A DNA stretch of 64,000 bases from Flavobacteriales bacterium UBA6051 (GTDB lineage Bacteria; Bacteroidota; Bacteroidia; Flavobacteriales_D; Crocinitomicaceae), in assembly GCA_002427735.1 (NCBI GenBank), contig DIYP01000007.1, forward strand, positions 775,397 through 839,396. Reading direction: 5' to 3'. Under the pieces are notes generated by a model. It ran no database searches, was not told where the DNA came from, and was given only the letters and a program-made list of their open reading frames with translations. Within the stretch, counting starts at the first letter, position 1; each line of letters begins with the position of its first letter. Both the position numbers and the translations under genes were made by a program. This document shows positions 17,124 through 26,177 of the stretch, one piece after another.

Positions 17124-18655
17124 TATGCCGTTTTTATTTTTTCAATAAGGTATTTACTGTCCATAAAATTAAAACATGTTACCAAAGCAGAGATGGTAGA
17201 ACCAAGAATACCATGAAACACAAGGTTCTGACCAGTCTGGTATAAATTGGGGACGCGCGTTCGCGCATTAATTTTTGAGAGCATGATATTATTATAATCC
17301 TTCAAAATGCCATAAAGCGCACCATCTTCTGTCCCAATATAATCTTTATATGTCAATGGTGTGGAAGAATAAATACCCCTGACTCCTTTTCGAATATCAG
17401 GAAATATTTTCTCCAGACGTTGGAGCACAATCTCTTCCTTTTCTTTTTTGAATTGCTCATATGCTGCACCGCGCTCACCGGATCGCGCAACTGTATTGAA
17501 GCTATCTGACCATTCCTCAACCTCCGAATAATCCATGTAGGTCATTACTGACATAGCATCAGCATATGCACCCTGATCATGCGCCGCAGAAGTACAAATA
17601 AACATAGCTTCAGGCCACATTCCTTCTTTATAATCTACGGTTTCCCAAACCTCCTCTTTTCCGTAGGCATAGAGATTATAATTCAAGTAAGGGAAAAAGT
17701 CTTCCTCGAAAGATAGATAGACCATGAACGAAGAAACGGTATTATTTATCTTATCCAATCGATGGCGATAAGCTGCTCTAAACCGATCTTCACCAAATAT
17801 TTCTACCGTCTTTTTCGGGTGGGTATTCGAAATGAACTTTTTTGCCGAGAACTTTTCCCCATCAGTCGTTACAACAGATTTAATTTCCTTGTCAACGTAA
17901 TCTGCGCTAACAACATCTTGATGTTTCAAAACTCGCCCTCCAAGTGAGTGAATTCTTCGCGTTAGCAATTTGGCTATTTGAGAACCTCCATTAAGCATCC
18001 GATAACTCCCGGATAAGAAGCTATTCATAATTAACGCCACAACGTACAACGGTGTCGTTTTGCGATCGCCTGCGTACAACAAGCTACTTCCCAATAAAAC
18101 AGATTGCAAACGTTTATCGTCCGTAATGGACTCAATAAAATCCCATGCACTTAGCGCGAGTACTTCAGGGTGAGTCACATAGCTCTTTTCCACCTCACTC
18201 TCATCCTGTAAATTATAAAGTGGGAAATAAGCGCAAATTTCTAAGATTTTATCACAAAAGGCATTGATAGCTGCCTTTTCATTTGGAAAGTTTTCGAACA
18301 ACCCTTCTTTAAAAGCTTCATATCCCTGACCATGTTTATATGTACTCCCATCAGGAAAGCGTATCAAGTCGAAACATTCGTCATCTAAACGTTTCATGGC
18401 CAGATCATCCATAATTCCGAGATACCTAAAAATCTGATGCAAGTTTTCCCCCTCATCGAGACTTCCGATGTAATGCACACCCGTATCAAAAATGCGTTTA
18501 TCCCTGCTAAACACTTGAAGGCTTCCGCCGATTTGGTGATTCTTTTCCAACACAAGAACTGAATATCCTTCCATACCAAGAACCGTGGCGCAAACTAATC
18601 CGCCTATGCCACTGCCGACAATAATAAAATCATATTCTTTCTCAGCCTCCTTCAT
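17123..18655 (-). CDS. CrtI / retinol-saturase-like FAD oxidoreductase
   Basis: 510 residues with 'DFIIVGSGIGGLVCATVLGMEGYSVLVLEKNHQIGGSLQVF' (dinucleotide-binding fold), 'RIFDTGVHYIGS' and a C-terminal 'NLYQTGQNLVFHGILGSTISALVTCFNF', as in phytoene desaturases, carotenoid isomerases and retinol 13,14-reductases. It may set or change double bonds of the polyene or alkyl chain; the exact reaction is not readable from sequence. It begins directly after the stop of the upstream fusion gene and overlaps the halogenase-like gene by one base. Confidence 0.88.
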   Translation of the reverse strand: MKEAEKEYDFIIVGSGIGGLVCATVLGMEGYSVLVLEKNHQIGGSLQVFSRDKRIFDTGVHYIGSLDEGENLHQIFRYLGIMDDLAMKRLDDECFDLIRFPDGSTYKHGQGYEAFKEGLFENFPNEKAAINAFCDKILEICAYFPLYNLQDESEVEKSYVTHPEVLALSAWDFIESITDDKRLQSVLLGSSLLYAGDRKTTPLYVVALIMNSFLSGSYRMLNGGSQIAKLLTRRIHSLGGRVLKHQDVVSADYVDKEIKSVVTTDGEKFSAKKFISNTHPKKTVEIFGEDRFRAAYRHRLDKINNTVSSFMVYLSFEEDFFPYLNYNLYAYGKEEVWETVDYKEGMWPEAMFICTSAAHDQGAYADAMSVMTYMDYSEVEEWSDSFNTVARSGERGAAYEQFKKEKEEIVLQRLEKIFPDIRKGVRGIYSSTPLTYKDYIGTEDGALYGILKDYNNIMLSKINARTRVPNLYQTGQNLVFHGILGSTISALVTCFNFMDSKYLIEKIKTA

Positions 18656-21600
18656 TCAACTTTTCCTTAGCAAGAAAAGGACATTAGATGTTTTTTCAGA
18701 TTGCTCAATCATTTCGCATGACAACTGACGTTTCTTAGCGAATTTAAAAATATCTTCTGACGAAAAGAAACTCAATTCTTCCGTCGTTTTATTGAATCGA
18801 GCAATCTTTGTTGAATACTTTTCTGTGCGCTCTGTAAGCGCATGGCGATTTTCTAAATCAGTTATCCCATCACGGATCAATATTAATCCACCTGCATTTA
18901 AATTATCGACAGTTTTATTCAATACTTCCAATTGCTTTTCAGCAGAAATGTAGTGTAAAACGTCATTGTAGATCACGACATCTGCATCAGTAATTTCAAC
19001 CTCTCTGATATCCCCTTGAAGAAACTTCAGATTCTCCCCCTTATCATATCCATTTTGAGCAATATTGATCTTATCATCATCATAATCGATACCAATAATG
19101 TCTCTATCACTATTGCGATAATGCAAGAAGTAACTCAAATATCCTAAACCACAGCCGATATCATATATTCTCTTTCGTTCCGCAATGAAAGCGTCGTATT
19201 CTTCAAAATTTTTCTCCTCAAATCGCCATTTTACCCGCACATACCATTCGAGTGAAGGTCCTTTGTAGAGGTAATTATACAATATGCGATTTTTAAGATA
19301 GGCCCCATCCTCTATTTCAGATTTTACATCTTTCATAGCGGCACGCATGATCTTCTGAACACTCTTGGTAAACAAACCAAAACGTTGCTGATAAATCTCA
19401 TCGTTGGGAGTAATACGATCAAGTGCAACCAAAATGAGCGAGCCAGACTTAATGATTAAATCATTTTTTGGATTTACATAATGAGCTCCAACAATAAGAA
19501 TAGGTTGAATATCTAACTGTAACTCCTGCGCAAGGTAAAAAGCTCCCTTATGAAAACGATTCATTCGCCCATCACGACTTCTTGTCCCTTCAGGGAAAAT
19601 CATTACAGAGTAACCTTCGTCAATACGTTGTTGAATGAGATCAAGATTGTATTCCGTTCCTTCAGCAATAAAAAGGTATCCTGAATAACGAATAAAGAAT
19701 CCAAAGACGGGTGAATAATAAACCCATTTCTTCACCATGATGATCACCTTCGGGTTCAGCATAATCATAAGAAGGATATCCAGAAATGAAGAATGATTGG
19801 CTACAATGATAGAAGGTTTAGAAAAATCGAGTTTTTCTGGATTTATAATTTCTTTCTTGACATGGAAACCAAGATATAGCGTGGACTTAGCCAGTTTAGA
19901 TACGGCATAATTTAGCGCTTTTCTCTTTTTGCTTTTGGCAATTGGAAAGACCAACAGTGGAAGCAATAGTACATTCAGTAATAAACACCCTATGAAAAAG
20001 TATGAAAACAAGAATATACTGTAGATAAATCCTAAAAGCGTGATCGGAGTGCGTTTTTTCTTAGTTCTATTCGTAATGAAAAAACGATACAGTGAGGGTT
20101 GAATAACCAGTGTGACGAGCAGAATACAACCTATTCCTACTACGCTTATTACGGCTATTGAATGAATAGCAGGATGTTTAGCAAAATAGAGCGCACCAGT
20201 TCCTATTATCGTTGTGACAGCAGACAAAATGATGGCTGACTTATAGGATCTCAGAGCATCCGAGTTTACTTTATATTGTTGCTGTAAACCATCAGTAACA
20301 AAAATGCTAAAGTCGTCGCCAAGACCGAAAATAAAGGTCGCAACTATAATATTGATGAAATTGAACTCGATACCGAAAAAACTGGAAATCCCCAAAATCC
20401 AGATCCAACTTATCACCATAGGAAGAAAAGCAAACATGGCTAATTCAACCCTACCATAAACAACAAGCAATGAGAAGAATACAAGTAATGAAGAAAACAA
20501 CAAAAGATAATTGAAGTCAGCCTGAACACTAACCATTAATGTATTCGCCATTTCAGCAACATCGAAAACGAACACACCCTTTACCGAATTGACTTCATCC
20601 TTCAGTAACGAGAGGTCATTTCTGTTGACAACAACACTCGTAATTGCCGTCCATTTTCCATTTTTCTCATAAACAAGATCGGACAGTCCAAGTTCCTTGG
20701 CTATATTGAGCTCACTTAAATTAGTTTCATCAGTCGTTGTAGCAGCGATCCATTCTTGAAAAGGAGAAAATGCTTGACCTGAAAAGTCATACTGAATTGC
20801 TATAGCATCAATCTTTCCTTTTACCGCATTAAAACGATTGCTCCAGAAATCTGACCAACTATTTCTGCGTTGCTCAGCGAGTTCAACAGGCAATTGATAA
20901 GGCGCGACTGAAATCAGTTCATCTAGACCTTGTTCCTCTCTAAACGAAGACAAGACCTCAAAGAGTTTAAAATTGAGCTCTTCTAATTCGTCCTGATTGT
21001 CTGCGCTAACAAAAAGATGAAGCTTCTTTTCCTCTTTTGGGTTTATTCCTGTGAAATACTCTTCCTTCTCCGCTAATTCATCTGTATGATAACTTAGATT
21101 ATTTAAATCAGAATCGAAGGAGAACTGATTGGACTTGAATAGAAAAACGACAGTTAATACAAGAATTCCGTACATAGTTGTTCTAAACAACCACTTTGGC
21201 ATTTGCCAACCTCCTGATTTTCTTCCAGCTTTCATTTTGAATCTGGAGAAATGAATCAATGAAGGAAGTAATAATAGAGTGAAAAGTGCAGCTGAAATTA
21301 GCGTACACAACGCAATTAACCCGAAGTTTTGGAGTACCACTGAATCCGTAAACATCAGTGCGGCAAATGCTGCGACAGTCGTAAAGCTTCCTACCAACAT
21401 TGGGAAACTCAATTCGCGAACCGTTTTTCTGAGGTCTCCCGAATGCTTGTAATGCGTAAAAAAATGAAACGAATAATCTAAAACTATCCCCATTAAAACT
21501 CCAGCAGTTGCAATAGAAATTGCGGAAATATCTGGTTGGATATAACCTACCAATCCCAACCCACTTAAACCAGAAAAGAGTGCTGGTAGGACAAAGAACA

Positions 21601-22468
21601 CCGGGGTTAATAGGCTTCTATAATAGACAATTAAAAGCAAGAGGATCAATCCAAGACTGATCATTAATGTGATAAACGTATCTTCCTTGACCTGTCGAGC
21701 ATTTTCATATGAAATCTGAAACGTTCCGAAATAATCAAAGCCAAGTGTTGCTTGATCATTTAAACGTTCTTTAAGTGCATACAACTGCTGATTTAGTTTT
21801 TCATTCTTTTCGGCGTCATCCAATTCAAAATTCAAAACAGCCGTAAACAATGCCCTTTGGCCATCACTTGAAAACAGCATCCCATCCTCAACGGCCATTG
21901 TAGAAGAGTCTGAACGCGGATTGATTTTATTTAGGTCGCTCCAGGCAATCCCCAGTGGGTCTTTCGACAATAAATCACGCAAGAAAAAACCATTCATCGA
22001 GGACAAGCGATCATTCACTAAGGACAACGATTGTTCTATTGAATCCTCGGATAACTTTCTTTCAAGTAGACCATAATCCTGATGTCCTAATGTTGGATAA
22101 TTCGAATAAAAGTAATCGATTACGAGGTCCTGCTTTTCTTCACGGAACACCTCTAAATCCTTAACCAAACCGTTAAACTCCCCTTCTATAACTTGAGAAA
22201 CCGAATCAAGTTGAACAAAGATTTCATCGTTAGATTTCTCTTCCGCACTGATGGAGAAGACAATTTGTTTATTCAGATTATTCTCGCGTAAAACACTATT
22301 GAACTGCTTAAAATCTTCCCCCTGCGGAAAAATGGAGTAAAAATTCTGATCAACGTTCAAATTTCTAACTCCAAAATAAAAAAGTGCGCCTGTCGCGAGT
22401 AAAAAGGCTAGAAAGACAAAAAGGTGCCTATTCAAAAATGAAACGATATGTTCAAAAATTCTTCCCAA
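18656..22468 (-). CDS. Trifunctional fusion: MMPL/RND transporter + PlsC acyltransferase + SAM methyltransferase
   Basis: 1270 residues in three parts. Residues 1 to about 840 form an RND/MMPL transporter with about 12 membrane segments in two halves and large periplasmic loops. Residues about 870-1070 are a lysophospholipid-type acyltransferase with HX4D ('NHSSFLD', His892) and 'FPEGTRSRDG' near 958. Residues 1100-1270 are a class I methyltransferase with 'IYDIGCGLGYLSYFL' and 'IGIDYDDDKINIAQ'. The start is TTG at 22468, because an in-frame stop lies 30 bases upstream and no ATG precedes the first membrane helix. First gene of a three-gene unit. It may export and acylate or methylate pigment precursors. 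Confidence 0.92.
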   Translation of the reverse strand: MGRIFEHIVSFLNRHLFVFLAFLLATGALFYFGVRNLNVDQNFYSIFPQGEDFKQFNSVLRENNLNKQIVFSISAEEKSNDEIFVQLDSVSQVIEGEFNGLVKDLEVFREEKQDLVIDYFYSNYPTLGHQDYGLLERKLSEDSIEQSLSLVNDRLSSMNGFFLRDLLSKDPLGIAWSDLNKINPRSDSSTMAVEDGMLFSSDGQRALFTAVLNFELDDAEKNEKLNQQLYALKERLNDQATLGFDYFGTFQISYENARQVKEDTFITLMISLGLILLLLIVYYRSLLTPVFFVLPALFSGLSGLGLVGYIQPDISAISIATAGVLMGIVLDYSFHFFTHYKHSGDLRKTVRELSFPMLVGSFTTVAAFAALMFTDSVVLQNFGLIALCTLISAALFTLLLLPSLIHFSRFKMKAGRKSGGWQMPKWLFRTTMYGILVLTVVFLFKSNQFSFDSDLNNLSYHTDELAEKEEYFTGINPKEEKKLHLFVSADNQDELEELNFKLFEVLSSFREEQGLDELISVAPYQLPVELAEQRRNSWSDFWSNRFNAVKGKIDAIAIQYDFSGQAFSPFQEWIAATTTDETNLSELNIAKELGLSDLVYEKNGKWTAITSVVVNRNDLSLLKDEVNSVKGVFVFDVAEMANTLMVSVQADFNYLLLFSSLLVFFSLLVVYGRVELAMFAFLPMVISWIWILGISSFFGIEFNFINIIVATFIFGLGDDFSIFVTDGLQQQYKVNSDALRSYKSAIILSAVTTIIGTGALYFAKHPAIHSIAVISVVGIGCILLVTLVIQPSLYRFFITNRTKKKRTPITLLGFIYSIFLFSYFFIGCLLLNVLLLPLLVFPIAKSKKRKALNYAVSKLAKSTLYLGFHVKKEIINPEKLDFSKPSIIVANHSSFLDILLMIMLNPKVIIMVKKWVYYSPVFGFFIRYSGYLFIAEGTEYNLDLIQQRIDEGYSVMIFPEGTRSRDGRMNRFHKGAFYLAQELQLDIQPILIVGAHYVNPKNDLIIKSGSLILVALDRITPNDEIYQQRFGLFTKSVQKIMRAAMKDVKSEIEDGAYLKNRILYNYLYKGPSLEWYVRVKWRFEEKNFEEYDAFIAERKRIYDIGCGLGYLSYFLHYRNSDRDIIGIDYDDDKINIAQNGYDKGENLKFLQGDIREVEITDADVVIYNDVLHYISAEKQLEVLNKTVDNLNAGGLILIRDGITDLENRHALTERTEKYSTKIARFNKTTEELSFFSSEDIFKFAKKRQLSCEMIEQSEKTSNVLFLLRKS

Positions 22469-22660
22469 CTCTCTTGAGTGATATGTGACAACGCGTCAAA
22501 CTTTCCAACCATGAGAAAATCTTCAAAACGTTAATTAACGAAGCGCGCATTTAATCTCCTAAAACAAATGTTTACAATCCCGCCAAAAGTAGAAAAATAC
22601 AAGCAAATATTGCTCCGATAATGAAACCTTTCAAAGCGTAGTCTTGAAACAATATTTTTT

Positions 22661-22668
22661 TAGCTTTG
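22661..22668 (+). promoter_or_regulatory. TAnnTTTG -7 box before the methyltransferase gene
   Basis: TAGCTTTG at 22661-22668, about 70 bases before ATG 22739. The 270-base gap between 22469 and 22738 holds the two divergent promoters; nothing else is recognisable. Confidence 0.4.
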
Positions 22669-22738
22669 CACTGCTTAAAAGACTCCTTTGCAATGGTTAT
22701 TTGATTGTTCTGGAGCCCAAAATGAAATTAGAATCTTT

Positions 22739-23788
22739 ATGAAAGCAGTTGAAGCGCTATACGAAGCGCACAAAATAGCCTTTAGCCCATTCGTTTTCGA
22801 AACGGCATACACCATGTTAGAGCTGGGAATTCTTGAATCCATTTATAACCATAGAGAAGGAATCTCCATTGAAAACTGTGCACAAGAAACAGGTGTGTCC
22901 GAATACGGTGTTCGTGTTCTTGTTGAGATGGCTGAGGCTGCAAGTATTGTTGAAAGCAATGCGGATGGACTTTATGTTACTACAAAGATTGGCCATTTCC
23001 TATTGAGAGATGAAATGACGCGTGTCAATTTGTACTTCACGCATGATGTCTGCTACAAAGGACTTTTTCATTTAAAAGAATCTATCGTAAATGGAAAACC
23101 TGAAGGTTTGAAAGAACTTGGAGACTGGAACACTATTTACGAAGGTCTTTCTGTTTTACCGGAACACATTAAGAAGTCGTGGTTTGATTTTGACCATCAT
23201 TATTCTGACAATTCATTCAATGATGCGTTGAAAATAATTTTCAAAGATGAACCGAAACAAATCTATGACATTGGTGGAAATACTGGAAAATGGGCAATTG
23301 CTAGCACAAAGCATGACCCTGACGTTCGTGTAAAGATGTTCGATCTTCCAGGACAAATTGGCGTAGCAAAAGAGAACATTGGTAAGATTGATGAAATCAA
23401 AGATCGTGTTGAATACCAAACAGTGAATCTTTTAGATCCATCTTCTGAAATACCAGGCGGCGCTGATGTCTACTGGATGAGTCAATTTCTTGATTGCTTC
23501 AGTGAAGAAGAAATTGAGCAGATTCTGCTAAAAATACGCAAGAACATTTCGAAAGATTCCCGCGTTTATATCATGGAAACATTTATTGATAATCAGCGAT
23601 TCCCTGCGGCAACACATAGTCTAGTTGCAACTTCGCTCTACTTTACAGTTATTGCAAATGGGAACAGTAAAATGTATACATCTACTGCGATGAAGTACAT
23701 TGTCGATAAAGCTGGGTTCGAATGTATTGATGAACATCATCTTCACGGCGATAGTTTCCATACAATACTGGAACTAAAACTGAAGTAG
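22739..23788 (+). CDS. SAM-dependent O-methyltransferase (plant-type, winged helix N-terminus)
   Basis: 349 residues from ATG 22739; the frame is open to a TTG at 22688 but the upstream part looks non-coding. N-terminal helical dimerisation and winged-helix region ('AFSPFVFETAYTMLELGILESI'), then the SAM domain with 'IYDIGGNTGKWAI', 'MFDLPGQIGVAKENI' and 'VYWMSQFLDCFSEEEI'. The architecture is that of small-molecule O-methyltransferases such as COMT-like and polyketide tailoring enzymes. Methylation of the aryl or resorcinol ring is a reasonable guess. Lies divergent from the fusion transporter and 131 bases before the lyase gene. Confidence 0.87.
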   Translation: MKAVEALYEAHKIAFSPFVFETAYTMLELGILESIYNHREGISIENCAQETGVSEYGVRVLVEMAEAASIVESNADGLYVTTKIGHFLLRDEMTRVNLYFTHDVCYKGLFHLKESIVNGKPEGLKELGDWNTIYEGLSVLPEHIKKSWFDFDHHYSDNSFNDALKIIFKDEPKQIYDIGGNTGKWAIASTKHDPDVRVKMFDLPGQIGVAKENIGKIDEIKDRVEYQTVNLLDPSSEIPGGADVYWMSQFLDCFSEEEIEQILLKIRKNISKDSRVYIMETFIDNQRFPAATHSLVATSLYFTVIANGNSKMYTSTAMKYIVDKAGFECIDEHHLHGDSFHTILELKLK

Positions 23789-23852
23789 TAATACTTAACA
23801 ATTGGGTGTGGAATACCCTTCCTTAGACCCTTTTTTTTCTCGGTAAAATCAG

Positions 23853-23860
23853 TATTTTTG
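23853..23860 (+). promoter_or_regulatory. TAnnTTTG -7 box of the 15-gene pigment operon
   Basis: TATTTTTG at 23853-23860, followed by ATG at 23920, giving a leader of about 50 bases. A T-rich stretch at 23831-23838 sits where the -33 element would be, but no TTG is present. Confidence 0.45.
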
Positions 23861-23919
23861 CATGTTAAATTTTCGCGACCGAAGGTGGTTAGTGAAATTG
23901 TAAGACCAGATTATTCAAT

Positions 23920-25449
23920 ATGAACAACATAGATTTAGCACAATTAGAGCGCTACGCACTTGGATACGAAGAGTTCAAACTTAACGATGAAATGATCGCT
24001 AAGATTGATGAGTCGTTTCAGTTTTTGCAAAATTTCTCTAGCGACAAAATCATCTACGGAATCAATACAGGCTTTGGCCCAATGGCTCAATTTAAAGTAG
24101 AAGATGACAAACTGAATGAACTCCAGTACAACCTGATTCGTAGTCATTCAAGTGGTGCCGGCGCCGTGCTAAGAGAAGAATACGTTCGAGCCATATTAGT
24201 GGCACGAATCAATAACTTCCTTCAGGCGAACTCTGGTATTAGCGTTGGGGTTATCCAGAAGATTGCAGAATTCTTAAATAAGCGCATCAATCCTGAGATT
24301 TTTTCTCACGGTGGTGTTGGTGCAAGTGGTGATTTAGTTCAACTTGCACACCTAGCGTTAAGTCTTATTGGTGAAGGACATGTTTATGTAAACGATGAAC
24401 GCATTGAAGCATCCAAAGCATTAGCCGAAGCTGGTATTGAACCGCTAAATATTCAATTGCGTGATGGGCTAGGTTTAATGAACGGAACATCATGCATGAC
24501 CGGAATTGGTGCAATAAATCTTATTTATGCATATCGACTTTTAAACTGGTCAGTTGCGGCATCATCTATAATTAATGAAGTAGTTGAGGCATTTGACGAT
24601 TCTTTCTCTGAAGGATTAAATAAGGTGAAACGCCACGATGGCCAAAAAGCAATTGCCTCCCAAATGCGCTCTTTCCTTAAAGATAGCGAACTGATTCGTC
24701 AGCGTGAAGAGCTCTTCAAGGATAATGCGGAAATGGGGCGTAAGAAATTCAGTCGTAAAATTCAAGAGTATTATTCTATCCGATGCGTTCCGCAGATTTT
24801 AGGACCTGTACTAGAGACTTTAGACTACGCAAAGGACGTTATTGAGAACGAGTTGAATTCTACCAATGACAACCCTGTTGTGAGCGTTGACGATCAAAAC
24901 GTTTTCCATGGAGGAAACTTCCACGGGGACTATGTCTCTCTTGAAATGGACAAGATTAAAATCGTTATTACGCGTTTAACGATGCTTGCAGAGCGTCAGT
25001 TAAATTTCTTACTGAACTCACCATTGAACGGAAAATTCCCAGCTTTCTTGAACATGAAGACACTCGGATTTAATTTCGGAATTCAAGGAATGCAGTTTAC
25101 GGCAGTTTCAACAACTGCGGAGAGTCAGACCCTTTCGAACCCAATGTATGTTCACAGTATTCCGAACAATAATGACAATCAAGATATTGTGAGCATGGGG
25201 ACAAACAGTGCTATGATGGCTCGACACGTTATTGAAAATGGGTTCCAGGTGATGGCAATCCACATGATGGCTGTTTGTCAATCAATCGATTTATTGGATG
25301 AAGAGCAACGTGGACGACTCGGGTCGAAAACGATGGAAGTATATAATATGATTCGCGAAGTTGCTCCTGTTGTTGGAGAGGATGTTCCTCAGGCAGGTAA
25401 TATTCACAAAGTAACAGATTTGTTACGTGCTAAACGTTTTGAACTATGA
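23920..25449 (+). CDS. Aromatic amino acid ammonia-lyase, probable tyrosine ammonia-lyase
   Basis: 509 residues of the HAL/PAL/TAL family. Catalytic Tyr46 in 'YGINTGFG', MIO cofactor triad Ala-Ser-Gly at 135-137 in 'GGVGASGDLVQLAHL', and 'STNDNPVV'. In a flexirubin-type cluster its expected job is deamination of tyrosine to 4-coumarate as polyene starter; the well-known Flavobacterium johnsoniae TAL lies in such a cluster. The selectivity site reads Ser75-His76, the pair typical of histidine lyases rather than the His-Leu of Rhodobacter TAL, so the substrate call rests on context. Stop overlaps the next start (ATGA). Confidence 0.88.
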   Translation: MNNIDLAQLERYALGYEEFKLNDEMIAKIDESFQFLQNFSSDKIIYGINTGFGPMAQFKVEDDKLNELQYNLIRSHSSGAGAVLREEYVRAILVARINNFLQANSGISVGVIQKIAEFLNKRINPEIFSHGGVGASGDLVQLAHLALSLIGEGHVYVNDERIEASKALAEAGIEPLNIQLRDGLGLMNGTSCMTGIGAINLIYAYRLLNWSVAASSIINEVVEAFDDSFSEGLNKVKRHDGQKAIASQMRSFLKDSELIRQREELFKDNAEMGRKKFSRKIQEYYSIRCVPQILGPVLETLDYAKDVIENELNSTNDNPVVSVDDQNVFHGGNFHGDYVSLEMDKIKIVITRLTMLAERQLNFLLNSPLNGKFPAFLNMKTLGFNFGIQGMQFTAVSTTAESQTLSNPMYVHSIPNNNDNQDIVSMGTNSAMMARHVIENGFQVMAIHMMAVCQSIDLLDEEQRGRLGSKTMEVYNMIREVAPVVGEDVPQAGNIHKVTDLLRAKRFEL

Positions 25450-26177
25450 AATGTGCTCTAGTAACAGGTTCTTCGAGGGGAATTGGTAAAGCAGTTGCCA
25501 TTCAACTATCGAAAGATTTAGGATTACACATCCTAATTAACTATAGCTCGAATACTGATGCTGCAAAAGAAACACTTGCAGAGATCGAAAGTAACGGTGG
25601 TACTGGTGAATTGATGCAGTTCAACGTTCAGGATGCTCAAGCAGTTCAATCAATTATTTCCAAATGGCAGGAAGAAAATCCCGATAAGTACGTCGAAGTA
25701 CTTGTGAACAATGCAGGAATAACTCGGGATAATTTGCTTCCTATGATTTCAGAGGAAGACTGGGATGCTGTTTTGAACATCTCTGTCAAAGGAATGTACA
25801 ACTGTACACAGGCCGTTTTACGCAAAATGTTACGTAATCGTTCTGGTCGCATTATCAATATGGCTTCATTGTCAGGTTTGAAAGGAAACCCAGGTCAAAC
25901 GAACTATGCTGCAGCCAAAGGAGCGATGATTGCAGCAACAAAATCGCTTTCTCAGGAAATTGCGAAGCGTAAGATTACCGTAAACGCAGTTGCTCCAGGG
26001 TTCATTACCTCAGATATGACAAGTGACCTTGATGAGGAACAATTGAAACACATGGTCCCTGCACAGCGATTCGGTTCAGCTGAAGAGGTTGCACATCTTG
26101 TTAGCTTTTTAGCTTCAGACAAGGCAGCTTATATTACGGGAGAAGTCATTAACATCAACGGAGGAATTTACGCGTAA
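25446..26177 (+). CDS. 3-oxoacyl-ACP reductase (FabG-like SDR)
   Basis: 243 residues. NADPH-binding 'TGSSRGIGKAVA' (residues 7-18), 'VNNAGITRDN', catalytic 'MASLSGLKG.....YAAAKGAM' with Ser, Tyr and Lys, and the C-terminal 'INGGIYA'. It should reduce the beta-keto group during each polyene extension cycle on ACP. Translationally coupled to the lyase gene, and directly abutting the ketosynthase gene with no spacer. Confidence 0.93.
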   Translation: MKCALVTGSSRGIGKAVAIQLSKDLGLHILINYSSNTDAAKETLAEIESNGGTGELMQFNVQDAQAVQSIISKWQEENPDKYVEVLVNNAGITRDNLLPMISEEDWDAVLNISVKGMYNCTQAVLRKMLRNRSGRIINMASLSGLKGNPGQTNYAAAKGAMIAATKSLSQEIAKRKITVNAVAPGFITSDMTSDLDEEQLKHMVPAQRFGSAEEVAHLVSFLASDKAAYITGEVININGGIYA

